DNA of 11,338 nt from Prevotellaceae bacterium. Its GTDB lineage: Bacteria; Bacteroidota; Bacteroidia; Bacteroidales; Bacteroidaceae. The stretch is from contig JAUNIK010000046.1 of the NCBI GenBank assembly GCA_030523505.1, positions 1 through 11,338 on the forward strand, written 5' to 3'. The position numbers were made by a program, and so were the translations under genes. Positions 1 to 6,155 of this stretch are shown piece after piece (within the stretch, counting starts at the first letter, position 1; every line of letters starts with the position of its first letter). The notes below the pieces were generated by a model. The model saw only the letters and a program-made list of their open reading frames with translations. It was not told the DNA's origin and made no database searches.

Positions 1-3
1 CTG

Positions 4-106
4 TGTGCTCAGCGTTGCACAACTGTGCGCCCACCGTCCGCACAGTTTCATTTCACCCAAATGAGACCTTCATTTGGGCGTTCTGACGACCGATTTGCGC
101 GCAAAT
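4..106. repeat. Chain of perfect hairpins (intergenic palindromic cluster)
   Basis: Four inverted repeats follow one another. TGTGC/GCACA pairs 4-8 with 17-21. AACTGTGCG/CGCACAGTT pairs 21-29 with 39-47 (9 bp, 9-nt loop). CCCAAATGA/TCATTTGGG pairs 56-64 with 70-78 (9 bp, 5-nt loop). ATTTGCGCGCAAAT at 93-106 is a perfect 14-bp palindrome. The GCACA/TGTGC words recur, so alternative pairings are possible. No coding frame is apparent. It may be a REP/BIME-like repeat, the 3' structure of an RNA, or a terminator for a gene left of the window. None of the hairpins is followed by a T tract, which argues against a simple intrinsic terminator. Confidence 0.6.
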
Positions 107-149
107 TGCTTCTCATTCCACCGTTTTAATATTCTGCATCATTTCATTT

Positions 150-175
150 ACTCCCCCCTTGAGGCTGGGGGGACT
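150..175. repeat. GC-rich palindromic repeat, copy 1
   Basis: A C6 run (152-157) faces a G6 run (167-172) inside otherwise AT-rich DNA. Read on the minus strand the core contains CCTCAAGGGGGGAG, close to the CCCTCAAGGGGAGG of the copy near 3380. I treat it as one member of a dispersed GC-rich palindrome family with three copies in this window. Family membership is inferred from these three copies only. Confidence 0.5.
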
Positions 176-192
176 GTCAAAAAGCCGAAAAC

Positions 193-270
193 TCCTATCA
201 TCTTTCCTATCATCCTCAAATCCCCAGTAAATAAAGGACAAGCGAGAGAATGATGATATGAATGATAGGA
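193..270. repeat. TCCTATCATC direct repeats with distant inverted copy
   Basis: TCCTATCATC occurs at 193-202 and again at 205-214 (12-bp period). Its 9-bp complement ATGATAGGA lies at 262-270. The arms could form a stem with about 50 nt between them, or serve as paired protein-binding sites. There is no adjacent gene to tie it to, and the sequence is low-complexity, so chance is possible. Confidence 0.3.
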
Positions 271-745
271 AAAAATCAAAAAAACAAAAATATGAAATAT
301 TTTGGCTATTTGTTAGATGTTTTTGCACATTATGGTTGAAATTACCACGATATGCTCACAAATATGTTCTAAACACACCTTCTGTTTCAATATCAATGTA
401 AAATATAGGTTTGGAGTGTGCAAAAAGTAGCGAATTTAACCATTACAGGAGTGAAAATACACTGAAATACGCATGATTTTGCCCCAAAACCATCGCAAAA
501 TCCATAGATTTATGCAATGATATAGCAATTAGGCACAACTATATGAAGAAGATCACAAGGAAAGACCGGTGTTTGTTTTTTATGATGAAAAATGGATTAA
601 CATTATGATGAAGGCCTTTAGCCTTTGTGCCTTGTCGCATATTCATTGCCTAAGAATAAACTCTTTGCCAATGAATCTGACTCCAATGCCACTCTCGCTC
701 TTATGAGCCTCGAGTGCATCATAATATTAATCTAAAATCGCTGTC
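271..745. other. AT-rich stretch without a recognisable gene
   Basis: No reading frame here looks like a protein and no tRNA or rRNA is visible. One promoter-like TAGGTTTG lies at 406-413 on the plus strand, but with no well-spaced upstream TTTG and no gene in that direction before the antisense aguB region. If real, it would drive a non-coding transcript. I cannot support more than that. Confidence 0.5.
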
Positions 746-867
746 GCAGCAAAATATTAAAAAATCTGTTCACGCGCCACTATCCCCGCACTGTCAGAAA
801 GAGAATCTTCTTAGCCCTCCCCCCTCGGGGGAGCGGGGAGAGGGGCTATTTTTTAATATTTTGCTGC
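746..867. mobile_element. 122-bp MITE-like element with perfect 20-bp inverted ends
   Basis: The left arm (746-765, beginning GCAGCAAAATATT) is the exact reverse complement of the right arm (848-867, ending AATATTTTGCTGC): 20 of 20 bases, with 82 bp between. Pairing stops on both sides of the arms. Near the right arm is a GC-rich palindrome (813-847) with a perfect hairpin CTCCCCC-ctc-GGGGGAG at 817-833, copy 2 of the palindrome family. There is no coding capacity, and no clear target-site duplication (only CTG near each edge). The right end is 11 bp past the aguB stop, so it could also act as a structured 3' end for the aguAB message. The mobile call is inference from size and terminal repeats. 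Confidence 0.5.
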
Positions 868-878
868 CTGCGGCCATT

Positions 879-1763
879 CTAATCGCGGAAGCGCTTGGTG
901 AGGTCGGCGAATTCCTCGATGCGGCGGTCGCGGAGGAATGGCCACCAACGACGCACATTCTCGCTGTGCTCAAGGTCGAGTTTCACGATGACGCTCTCTT
1001 CCTCGTTGTCGGAGGCACGATAGTAGAGTTCTCCCTGTGGACCGGCAACAAAGCTGGATCCCCAGAACTGGATGCCTGGTGTCTGACCGCTTGGATCTGG
1101 CTCGAAACCGACACGGTTGACGGCAACGACTGGTAGTCCGTTGGCTACGGCATGGCCGCGCTGAACGGTTGTCCATGCCTCACGCTGACGCTGCTGCTCC
1201 TGAGGTGTGTCGGAGGCTGCATAGCCGATGGCTGTAGGGTAGATGAGTATCTCGGCTCCGGCGAGTGCCATGAGGCGTGCTCCTTCGGGATACCACTGGT
1301 CCCAGCATACCTGTACGCCGAGACGGCCTACTGAGGTGTCGATAGGATGGAAACCGAGGTCGCCTGGGGTGAAATAGAACTTTTCGTAGTAGGCAGGGTC
1401 GTCAGGGATGTGCATCTTTCGGTAGGTGCCGGCGATGCTTCCGTCGCGCTCGATGACAACGGCAGTGTTGTGATAGAGTCCTGGTGCACGACGCTCAAAG
1501 AGCGAGGTGACGATGACGACATTCAACTGGCGTGCCAGTTCGCCGAAGAAATTGGTGGAAGGACCAGGGATTGGCTCGGCGAGGTCGAAGTTATCTACGT
1601 CCTCCACCTGACAGAAGTAGAGGGAGTTGTGCAGTTCCTGCAATACGATGAGTTCTGCGCCTCGCTGTGCGAGGTCAGTGATGTTCTCCGCCAGACGGAG
1701 GAGGTTCTTTCTTGTGTCAGCAACATTATGCTGCTGGAGGATTCCTATTTTAAGTTCACGCAT
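879..1763 (-). CDS. aguB: N-carbamoylputrescine amidase
   Basis: This carbon-nitrogen hydrolase of the nitrilase superfamily hydrolyses N-carbamoylputrescine to putrescine, CO2 and ammonia in the cytoplasm, the last step of the agmatine route to polyamines. The 294-residue length is normal for AguB. The expected Glu-Lys-Cys triad is visible: E43 in LQELH, K116 in YRKMHIPDD, and C153 in VCWDQWYPE. Also typical are the N-terminal IGILQQHN strand and the WGSSFVAGPQGE segment around 234-245. The ATG at 1761-1763 gives a protein beginning MRELKIGILQQ, the usual family start. It follows aguA on the same strand after 56 bp, with no promoter motif seen between, so co-transcription is likely. A GATAAC hexamer array lies directly upstream of the start. 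The 3' end is next to the 746-867 element. Confidence 0.95.
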   Translation of the reverse strand: MRELKIGILQQHNVADTRKNLLRLAENITDLAQRGAELIVLQELHNSLYFCQVEDVDNFDLAEPIPGPSTNFFGELARQLNVVIVTSLFERRAPGLYHNTAVVIERDGSIAGTYRKMHIPDDPAYYEKFYFTPGDLGFHPIDTSVGRLGVQVCWDQWYPEGARLMALAGAEILIYPTAIGYAASDTPQEQQRQREAWTTVQRGHAVANGLPVVAVNRVGFEPDPSGQTPGIQFWGSSFVAGPQGELYYRASDNEEESVIVKLDLEHSENVRRWWPFLRDRRIEEFADLTKRFRD

Positions 1764-1768
1764 GATTC

Positions 1769-1820
1769 TATAACGATAACGATGACGATAACGATAACTA
1801 GTTTTATCGATAACGATGAC
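1769..1820. repeat. GATAAC/GATGAC hexamer array between aguA and aguB
   Basis: Hexamer units are at 1775 (GATAAC), 1781 (GATGAC), 1787 (GATAAC), 1793 (GATAAC), then after a 10-bp break 1809 (GATAAC) and 1815 (GATGAC). A degenerate unit (TATAAC) is at 1769. On the transcribed strand this reads as repeated GTTATC/GTCATC. The array fills nearly the whole aguA-aguB gap and touches the aguA stop codon. Being intergenic, a unit gain or loss would change the distance to the aguB start (1763) without a frameshift. Confidence 0.85.
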
Positions 1821-2860
1821 TATTTTTTAGTGGACTCTGGGTATTGCATCGTCAGGCAGTGGATGGAGCCGTGCTGACGGATGATGATACGGGAGTCGAT
1901 AGGGATGATGTCCCTGCCGGGGAAGGCTTCGCCGATGATGCGACAAGCCTCGGCGTCAAGGTCGGGCTGATCGTAGGTAGGCACGAGGACGGCTCCGTTG
2001 ATGATGAGGAAATTGGCGTAAGTGGCTGGCAGTCGCTCGTCATCATAGTAGCAAGCCCTCGGCATAGGGAGTGGCTGGATGCGATACTCCGGGTTGGCGT
2101 CACGGAATGCTTGCAGTTCCTGCTCCAAAGCGAGGAAGTCGGCATGCTGCTCGTCGGAAGCATCGGTGCTCTGCACATATAATAAGGTGTGGTCGGGACA
2201 GATTCGCACTATTGTGTCGATATGTCCGTCGGTGTCGTCGCCAATGAGGTTGCCGTGGTTGAACCACACTATACGCTCGGCATGAAGACGCTCCTTGAGC
2301 TGGTTCTCCACATCAGTCTGGGTGAGCGGCTGGTTGCGGTGTGGCGCCATGAGGCACTGCGAGGTGGTGAACACCGTGCCCTGTCCGTCGCTCTCGATAG
2401 AGCCACCCTCGAGCACGAAGTCATCATTGTCGATGAGTTCGCCCTGTATCACTCCTGCTGCATGAAGACGACGGGTGATGAGGTTGTCGTGGGCAGCCTC
2501 GAACTTGTCGCCCCATCCATTGAAACGGAAGTCGAGCACCTGACGGTTGCCTTCGCCATCCATGAGGGTGATACCTCCGTGGTCGCGAGCCCATGTGTCG
2601 TTGACCGGACATTCCACTATGGTGACGCGCTCCATCTGACGCTCGGTGAGGGCGGTGAGGAGAGCTTCACGGGTGGCATCGGGAGTCTGCGAAGCTATGA
2701 TGAGTGGTTCATAACGGGTTATAGCCTCTGTCATCTGGACGAGGGTGTTGACGATGTCGGAGAGATAAGGCGCCCAATCGGTGTCGGCATGCGGCCAAGT
2801 GAGTTGGATGCATGTCTGAGGAGCCCATTCGGCTGGTAATATTGATATGTTTGCTGTCAT
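1820..2860 (-). CDS. aguA: Agmatine deiminase
   Basis: Agmatine deiminase (peptidyl-arginine deiminase-like, PPAD/AguA family) converts agmatine to N-carbamoylputrescine and ammonia and feeds aguB directly downstream. The 346-residue length is usual for the bacterial enzyme. Hallmarks are visible in order: W22PH near the N-terminus, D88TWARDHG with the substrate-binding acidic residues, N114GWGDKF, E151GGSIE, H213 in DTDGHIDT, and the catalytic C335 in GSIHCLTMQYP close to the C-terminus. The deiminase pattern of Asp, His and Cys is complete, so it should be active. The ATG at 2858-2860 is supported by a promoter box starting 17 bp upstream, giving a very short leader of about 12 nt. Arginine decarboxylase, which would supply agmatine, is not in the window. 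Confidence 0.95.
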   Translation of the reverse strand: MTANISILPAEWAPQTCIQLTWPHADTDWAPYLSDIVNTLVQMTEAITRYEPLIIASQTPDATREALLTALTERQMERVTIVECPVNDTWARDHGGITLMDGEGNRQVLDFRFNGWGDKFEAAHDNLITRRLHAAGVIQGELIDNDDFVLEGGSIESDGQGTVFTTSQCLMAPHRNQPLTQTDVENQLKERLHAERIVWFNHGNLIGDDTDGHIDTIVRICPDHTLLYVQSTDASDEQHADFLALEQELQAFRDANPEYRIQPLPMPRACYYDDERLPATYANFLIINGAVLVPTYDQPDLDAEACRIIGEAFPGRDIIPIDSRIIIRQHGSIHCLTMQYPESTKK

Positions 2861-2876
2861 TTTTGAATATTTATTT

Positions 2877-2885
2877 GCAAATTTA
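2877..2885 (-). promoter_or_regulatory. aguAB promoter, -7 box TAAATTTGC
   Basis: On the minus strand TAAATTTGC (2885 to 2877) matches the Bacteroidetes -7 consensus TAnnTTTG(C). No clean TTTG sits 19-20 bp upstream; that position falls in the 8-A run at 2905-2912 (T run on this strand). Transcription would start near 2873. The upstream elements of this promoter and of the opposing one at 2918-2926 share the same 32-bp A/T-rich spacer. Confidence 0.6.
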
Positions 2886-2917
2886 CTTGTTTTTTTCCAA
2901 ATATAAAAAAAATATAC

Positions 2918-2926
2918 TACTTTTGC
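2918..2926 (+). promoter_or_regulatory. Promoter of the ABC-like gene, -7 box TACTTTTGC
   Basis: TACTTTTGC matches TAnnTTTGC exactly and ends 3 bp before the ATG at 2930. With the usual spacing the transcript would start at or within a base or two of the start codon, predicting a leaderless message. The upstream element is weak: a T run at 2890-2896 lies at about the right distance. Confidence 0.6.
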
Positions 2927-2929
2927 ATT

Positions 2930-3403
2930 ATGATTGAACTGAAAAATGTTACAACGATACAGAAGGCCGACACGAAAGGGCTGGAAGATTATTCACTGGT
3001 GGTGAACAACGGTCAGATGTGTGTGCTCGACAAATGGGAGGGAACTCTCGTGATTCGCACGCTTTTGGGATTCCAACCAGTGGAGGAGGGATATGTCACT
3101 TTTGACGGTATGCCGCTGAGCGAGCGTTCGGCAGTGTTCTTGAGAAAGATGATAGCCTATGTGCCAAGTCCTGAGGGCTTCGACAATGTGGAAGACCTGA
3201 CGCAGAAACAGGTGGAACTGGTGGAGGAAGCCCTCCATTCGGATGCCGACATTCTGTTGGCAATAGATCCTGTGTCGCATCAGTCGGAAGAGGCGGCTGA
3301 GAATATCATGAACGCCCTAAGGCACAAAGCCCAGCAGGGTAGAGTGGTGATTGTGGCAGGGGGACGGCCCCACCCATCCTCCCCTCAAGGGGAGGCGCAT
3401 TAA
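2930..3403 (+). CDS. Degenerate ABC-type domain protein lacking ATPase motifs
   Basis: The 157-residue protein follows the layout of an ABC ATPase. It has an N-terminal strand MIELKNVTTI, a hydrophobic segment where the P-loop should be, LLGFQPVEEGYVTFDGMPL (45-63, as in ABC proteins after Walker A), a strand AYVPS (76-80, Q-loop region), and DADILLAIDPVSHQ (105-118) where Walker B and the D-loop would be. Every catalytic motif is lost: the P-loop position reads LDKWEGTLV (33-41) with no GKS/T, there is no LSGGQ signature and the helical subdomain is strongly shortened, the Walker B glutamate is absent (IDP), and the switch histidine position reads VAGG (142-145). ATP hydrolysis is therefore unlikely; a structural or regulatory role is possible. 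The last 12-13 residues come from a GC-rich palindromic repeat and may not be ancestral. The following gene encodes a membrane protein, a plausible partner. Confidence 0.8.
   Translation: MIELKNVTTIQKADTKGLEDYSLVVNNGQMCVLDKWEGTLVIRTLLGFQPVEEGYVTFDGMPLSERSAVFLRKMIAYVPSPEGFDNVEDLTQKQVELVEEALHSDADILLAIDPVSHQSEEAAENIMNALRHKAQQGRVVIVAGGRPHPSSPQGEAH
3363..3400. repeat. GC-rich palindromic repeat, copy 3, inside the 3' end of a gene
   Basis: The core is a perfect hairpin CCTCCCC-tcaa-GGGGAGG at 3378-3395. It shares CCTCAAGGGG..AG with copy 1 read on the opposite strand. It lies in frame in the last 13 codons of the ABC-like gene, encoding a proline-rich tail (PHPSSPQGEAH) before the TAA at 3401. 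It could also act as an attenuating hairpin between this gene and the membrane-protein gene. Confidence 0.6.
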
Positions 3404-3459
3404 AGCCTTGTATTACAGAACGAATATAATTAGTGGAATCAGTTGATAATAGAATATAG

Positions 3460-3978
3460 ATGAAAGCGAAGATATCGAAGAGTTTGGTGTTGCCGATGCT
3501 CTATGGGGTGTTGGCTTCGTGGGTAGTGATGGGTGGCATCGGTGTGGCACTGATGGTGAAATATACCGAACTGCCGGTTTGGGCGATGATACTCATAGCT
3601 ACTGCTATGCTGGCGTTCACCGTACTCCCAGCGATGATGCGTGCAGGATGGGTTTACAGCAACCTGCGCCGACATCATAATGCAGAGTATTATTATAGTA
3701 TAGGTAACGGTCAGGAGCCGAACAAAGCCTTGGCTGTGTATGAGCGTCGCGTGAACAGAACTGTATCGGCCTGGTTGCAGCGCAACCTCCTGAAACCAGC
3801 GTTCAACTCAGGCGTGATAGCCTACTTGCTGTTGGTCATCGCTTCTGGCGAATGGATCACCTCGCTGTGGGGCGTGGGTGCAATAGCACTGCTGGTAGTG
3901 GCAGTGGAGGTAGGTGTGTGGACAATGCTCCTCGCCGCAAGAAAACTGAGTTACGATAAGTATGGGAATCAGAGTTAA
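3460..3978 (+). CDS. Four-helix integral membrane protein, family not recognised
   Basis: I do not recognise this 172-residue protein. Its hydrophobicity suggests four transmembrane helices in two hairpins: about 9-33, 38-60, 116-132 and 135-160. The central loop (61-115) is hydrophilic and rich in Arg, Tyr and Asn (NLRRHHNAEYYYS, YERRVNR), and by the positive-inside rule should be cytoplasmic. There is no signal peptidase site and no enzymatic motif. It begins 56 bp after the ABC-like gene on the same strand, with no obvious promoter between, so the two are probably co-transcribed. One speculative reading is a membrane subunit paired with the non-catalytic ABC-type protein. The start ATG at 3460 (MKAKISKSL) is the first in-frame ATG giving a normal positively charged N-terminus. 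Confidence 0.8.
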   Translation: MKAKISKSLVLPMLYGVLASWVVMGGIGVALMVKYTELPVWAMILIATAMLAFTVLPAMMRAGWVYSNLRRHHNAEYYYSIGNGQEPNKALAVYERRVNRTVSAWLQRNLLKPAFNSGVIAYLLLVIASGEWITSLWGVGAIALLVVAVEVGVWTMLLAARKLSYDKYGNQS

Positions 3979-3994
3979 AAAACATTAATGTTTT
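3979..3994. terminator. Perfect 16-bp AT-rich palindrome after the membrane-protein gene
   Basis: AAAACATTAATGTTTT starts immediately after the TAA at 3976-3978 and is its own reverse complement. As RNA it can only form a weak hairpin (6 bp around a TTAA loop) ending in four U. It may be a weak terminator before the separate Nif3 promoter, or a protein-binding palindrome. Confidence 0.3.
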
Positions 3995-4027
3995 ATACGA
4001 GATATAGCGATTTCCCGGGGAATTGCG

Positions 4028-4036
4028 TAACTTTGC
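4028..4036 (+). promoter_or_regulatory. Promoter of the Nif3/zinc-ribbon operon, -7 box TAACTTTGC
   Basis: TAACTTTGC is an exact TAnnTTTGC match. Transcription would start near 4040, leaving a leader of about 30 nt before the GTG start at 4070. I do not see a good TTTG 19-21 bp upstream. Confidence 0.6.
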
Positions 4037-4069
4037 ATAGCAAAAGTATGCGATAAAGCGAAATTTAGC

Positions 4070-4852
4070 GTGAAAATAAGAGAAGTGGTTGATGCCCTTG
4101 AACGATTCGCGCCTCTGCCGTTGCAGGAAAGCTACGATAATGCTGGCTTGCAAATTGGATTGACAGAAGCGGAAATTTCAAGGGTATTATTGTGTCTTGA
4201 CGTGACCGAATCCATAGTGGATGAGGCCATCGCAAAGGGCTGCAATGTTATTGTGGCTCATCATCCGTTGATATTCGCTAAACTGGCGCATATCACCGGT
4301 CAGACCTATGTGGAGCGTTGTGTGGCAAAGGCAATCAAGAATGATATCGCTATCATTGCCATGCACACAAATATGGATGCTGCCTTCGGAGGAGTGAACC
4401 ACCGTATTGCCCAGAAGATGGGGCTCACGGATGTGGCGTTCTTCGGCAGTCAGCAGACCATCGGGGGCGTTGACGGCGGTCAGGGCGTAGTGGGCAACCT
4501 GCCTGAAAGCCTTGGTGCAGAAGAGTTCCTGGCGATGGTAAAAGAGCGCTTCCATGTGGAATGCGTCATGACCAACGAACTGTTGTCACGACCAATACGC
4601 CGGGTGGCAGTGTGCGGTGGAGCAGGCTCATTCCTGCTCGGCGAGGCATTGAAAGCCGGTGCCGATGCTTTTGTTACTGGTGAGATGTCGTACCACGGAT
4701 ATTTCGGTCACGAACAGCAGATACAGATTGCTGTGATTGGACATTACCAGAGCGAGCAGTTCACCACAGAGGTGTTCCGCGACATACTCGAGCCGATGGG
4801 CGTGGAGTGTGTGATATCAGAGATTAATACGAATCCAATAAAATATTTATAA
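4070..4852 (+). CDS. Nif3-like dinuclear metal-centre protein (GTG start)
   Basis: This is a member of the Nif3/YbgI/YqfO family (often labelled GTP cyclohydrolase 1 type 2), cytoplasmic ring-shaped hexamers with a two-metal site; the cellular role is not settled. The 260-residue length matches the short YbgI-like form without the PII-like insertion found in longer homologues. The metal ligands are all present: H64 and H65 in VAHHPLIF, D103 in MHTNMD, and H225 and E229 in IGHYQSEQ. The start is GTG at 4070: it gives the family's N-terminus (KIREVVDALERFAPLPLQ..YDNAGLQ), while the nearest upstream ATG (4048) is followed at once by an in-frame stop (ATGCGATAA). The zinc-ribbon gene follows after 6 bp. 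A promoter box lies 34 bp upstream. Confidence 0.93.
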   Translation: MKIREVVDALERFAPLPLQESYDNAGLQIGLTEAEISRVLLCLDVTESIVDEAIAKGCNVIVAHHPLIFAKLAHITGQTYVERCVAKAIKNDIAIIAMHTNMDAAFGGVNHRIAQKMGLTDVAFFGSQQTIGGVDGGQGVVGNLPESLGAEEFLAMVKERFHVECVMTNELLSRPIRRVAVCGGAGSFLLGEALKAGADAFVTGEMSYHGYFGHEQQIQIAVIGHYQSEQFTTEVFRDILEPMGVECVISEINTNPIKYL

Positions 4853-4858
4853 GATACT

Positions 4859-5716
4859 ATGGCAAAGAAAGTTGTAGAAATGACTGTTGAAGAGAAGTTG
4901 GAGACTCTCTTCAAATTGCAGAAGGCTCTCACACAGATGGACGAGAAGAAGGCTCTCCGTGGTGAGTTGCCTCTCGAAGTACAGGACCTTGAAGATGAGA
5001 TTGAAGGTCTTCATACACGAGTAGATAAGTTCGCCTTCGAGATTGAGGACTATCAGCACGCTATCAACGCTCGTCGCGGTGATATGGAGTTGGTACAGCA
5101 GAAGGTTGACACATACAAGAAGCAGATCAACGAGGTGCGCAACAACCGTGAGTTTGACACCCTTACAAAGGAGATAGAGTTCCAGAGCCTCGAGATTGAG
5201 CTCTGCAACAAGAAGATTAAGGAAGCTCTCCAGCGTATCGAGGAGCGTAAGGCTGACTTGGCAAAGGCTGAGGAGATGATCGAAGAGCGCACTCAGGACC
5301 TTCTTCACAAGCGTGAGGAGTTGTCAGAGATCATGCAGGAGACACGTGAGACAGAGGAAGTGCTCCGCGAGCAGGCACAGGAGTATGAGGCAAAGATTGA
5401 GCCACGCCTCCTTGCTTCATTTAAGCGTATCCGTAAGAGCGCTCGCAACGGTCTCGGCGTTGTATATGTACAGCGCGATGCTTGTGGCGGTTGCTTCTCG
5501 AAGATTCCACCACAGCGTCAGCTCGATGTGAAGCTCCACAAGAAGATTATCGTTTGTGAGTACTGCGGTCGTATCCTCATCGATCCAGAGTTGGCAGGCG
5601 TACAGGTTGCTACTGCTACCGAGGAGAAGCCAAAGCGCACTCGTAAGAGTGGCACAACCTCGCGCCGCAAGAAGGCTGAGGCTGCAGCTGAGGCTGCTGA
5701 AAACGCAGCAGAGTAA
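4859..5716 (+). CDS. Coiled-coil protein with C4-type zinc ribbon
   Basis: Residues about 10-185 form a long, highly charged coiled coil of heptad-like Leu/Ile and Glu/Lys. A C4 zinc ribbon follows: C209GGC212 and C233EYC236, with GGCFSKIPPQ between. This is the architecture of the CT398/CdsZ-like C4 zinc-ribbon family, in Bacteroidales commonly next to the Nif3-like gene; members have been linked to RNA polymerase sigma-54 or to type III secretion in Chlamydia, but the function here is unknown. It starts 6 bp after the Nif3 stop, so it is surely in the same operon. After the ribbon is a basic stretch (KPKRTRKSGTTSRRKK, 257-272) and an Ala/Glu-rich tail ending at 285, suggesting nucleic-acid or acidic-partner contacts. 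No signal peptide; cytoplasmic. Confidence 0.9.
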   Translation: MAKKVVEMTVEEKLETLFKLQKALTQMDEKKALRGELPLEVQDLEDEIEGLHTRVDKFAFEIEDYQHAINARRGDMELVQQKVDTYKKQINEVRNNREFDTLTKEIEFQSLEIELCNKKIKEALQRIEERKADLAKAEEMIEERTQDLLHKREELSEIMQETRETEEVLREQAQEYEAKIEPRLLASFKRIRKSARNGLGVVYVQRDACGGCFSKIPPQRQLDVKLHKKIIVCEYCGRILIDPELAGVQVATATEEKPKRTRKSGTTSRRKKAEAAAEAAENAAE

Positions 5717-5776
5717 GAATCGGCTTTTTAAGAGTCGTTGAACAGATTACAGGTGGGTTCTATAAAATATACGACT

Positions 5777-6148
5777 ATGAAAAAGAAGACTTTACTGGCT
5801 ATCGTTGTCGTAATGGCAATGATGAGCTCGTGCTCAACAAGTACATCGGCACTCAACGATCTTCGTAGTCTCTCAAACAAGATTGAAGCAGAAGGTGCAA
5901 CCTACGGCTATTCAGACTGGGCGAGAGTGGCAAGCAAATACTATGATGTTGACCAGAAGATTGTAAAGCATATCCAGAAACGTGAATATACCGACCAGGA
6001 AATGGAGGAGATAGGCGTGCTTCAAGGTGAGTGCATCGGAGGTTTTGCCAAAGGACTCGGTCAGAACCTTTCCAATGCCGCATCAAATATCGGCAGTCTC
6101 GTAAAAGGACTTGTCAAGGGCATTAAGGAGAATTTCAATATACAATAA
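5777..6148 (+). CDS. Small predicted lipoprotein
   Basis: The 123-residue product begins MKKKTLLAIVVVMAMMSSC: a charged start, a hydrophobic core and a lipobox (MSSC) with the acylated cysteine at residue 19. I chose ATG 5777 over the in-frame ATG at 5738 because only 5777 places the lysines directly before the hydrophobic core. The mature part (LNDLRSLSNKIEAEG..., YTDQEMEEIGVLQGECIGGFAKG) is mostly helical with a glycine-rich, amphipathic C-terminus. It resembles small Bacteroidales lipoproteins of the DUF6565 kind, but I am not certain of that label. It lies 60 bp after the zinc-ribbon gene and is followed by a strong hairpin. Read-through from the operon is possible; I see no clear own promoter. 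Confidence 0.75.
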   Translation: MKKKTLLAIVVVMAMMSSCSTSTSALNDLRSLSNKIEAEGATYGYSDWARVASKYYDVDQKIVKHIQKREYTDQEMEEIGVLQGECIGGFAKGLGQNLSNAASNIGSLVKGLVKGIKENFNIQ

Positions 6149-6155
6149 CAAAACA

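Noticed and set aside
113..328. Minus-strand 71-codon frame in the first intergenic region
   Set aside because: The translation is Phe/Ser-rich low complexity from AT-rich DNA and includes a peptide from the GC-rich palindrome; no promoter or homology.
1..860. CRISPR array or tRNA in the left gene-free region
   Set aside because: The repeats are palindromes without regular spacers, and no cloverleaf or CCA-ended acceptor stem was found.
714..1136. Plus-strand frame of 140 codons overlapping aguB
   Set aside because: It starts in the inverted-repeat element and then runs antisense to aguB, whose triad and length are fully convincing; the translation resembles no protein family.
1347..1877. 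Plus-strand 176-codon frame antisense to aguB and the hexamer array
   Set aside because: Shadow of the codon bias of aguB; it crosses the repeat and the aguA end.
2189..2839. Plus-strand 216-codon frame antisense to aguA
   Set aside because: aguA carries all deiminase motifs through this stretch; the antisense frame has no recognisable features or promoter.
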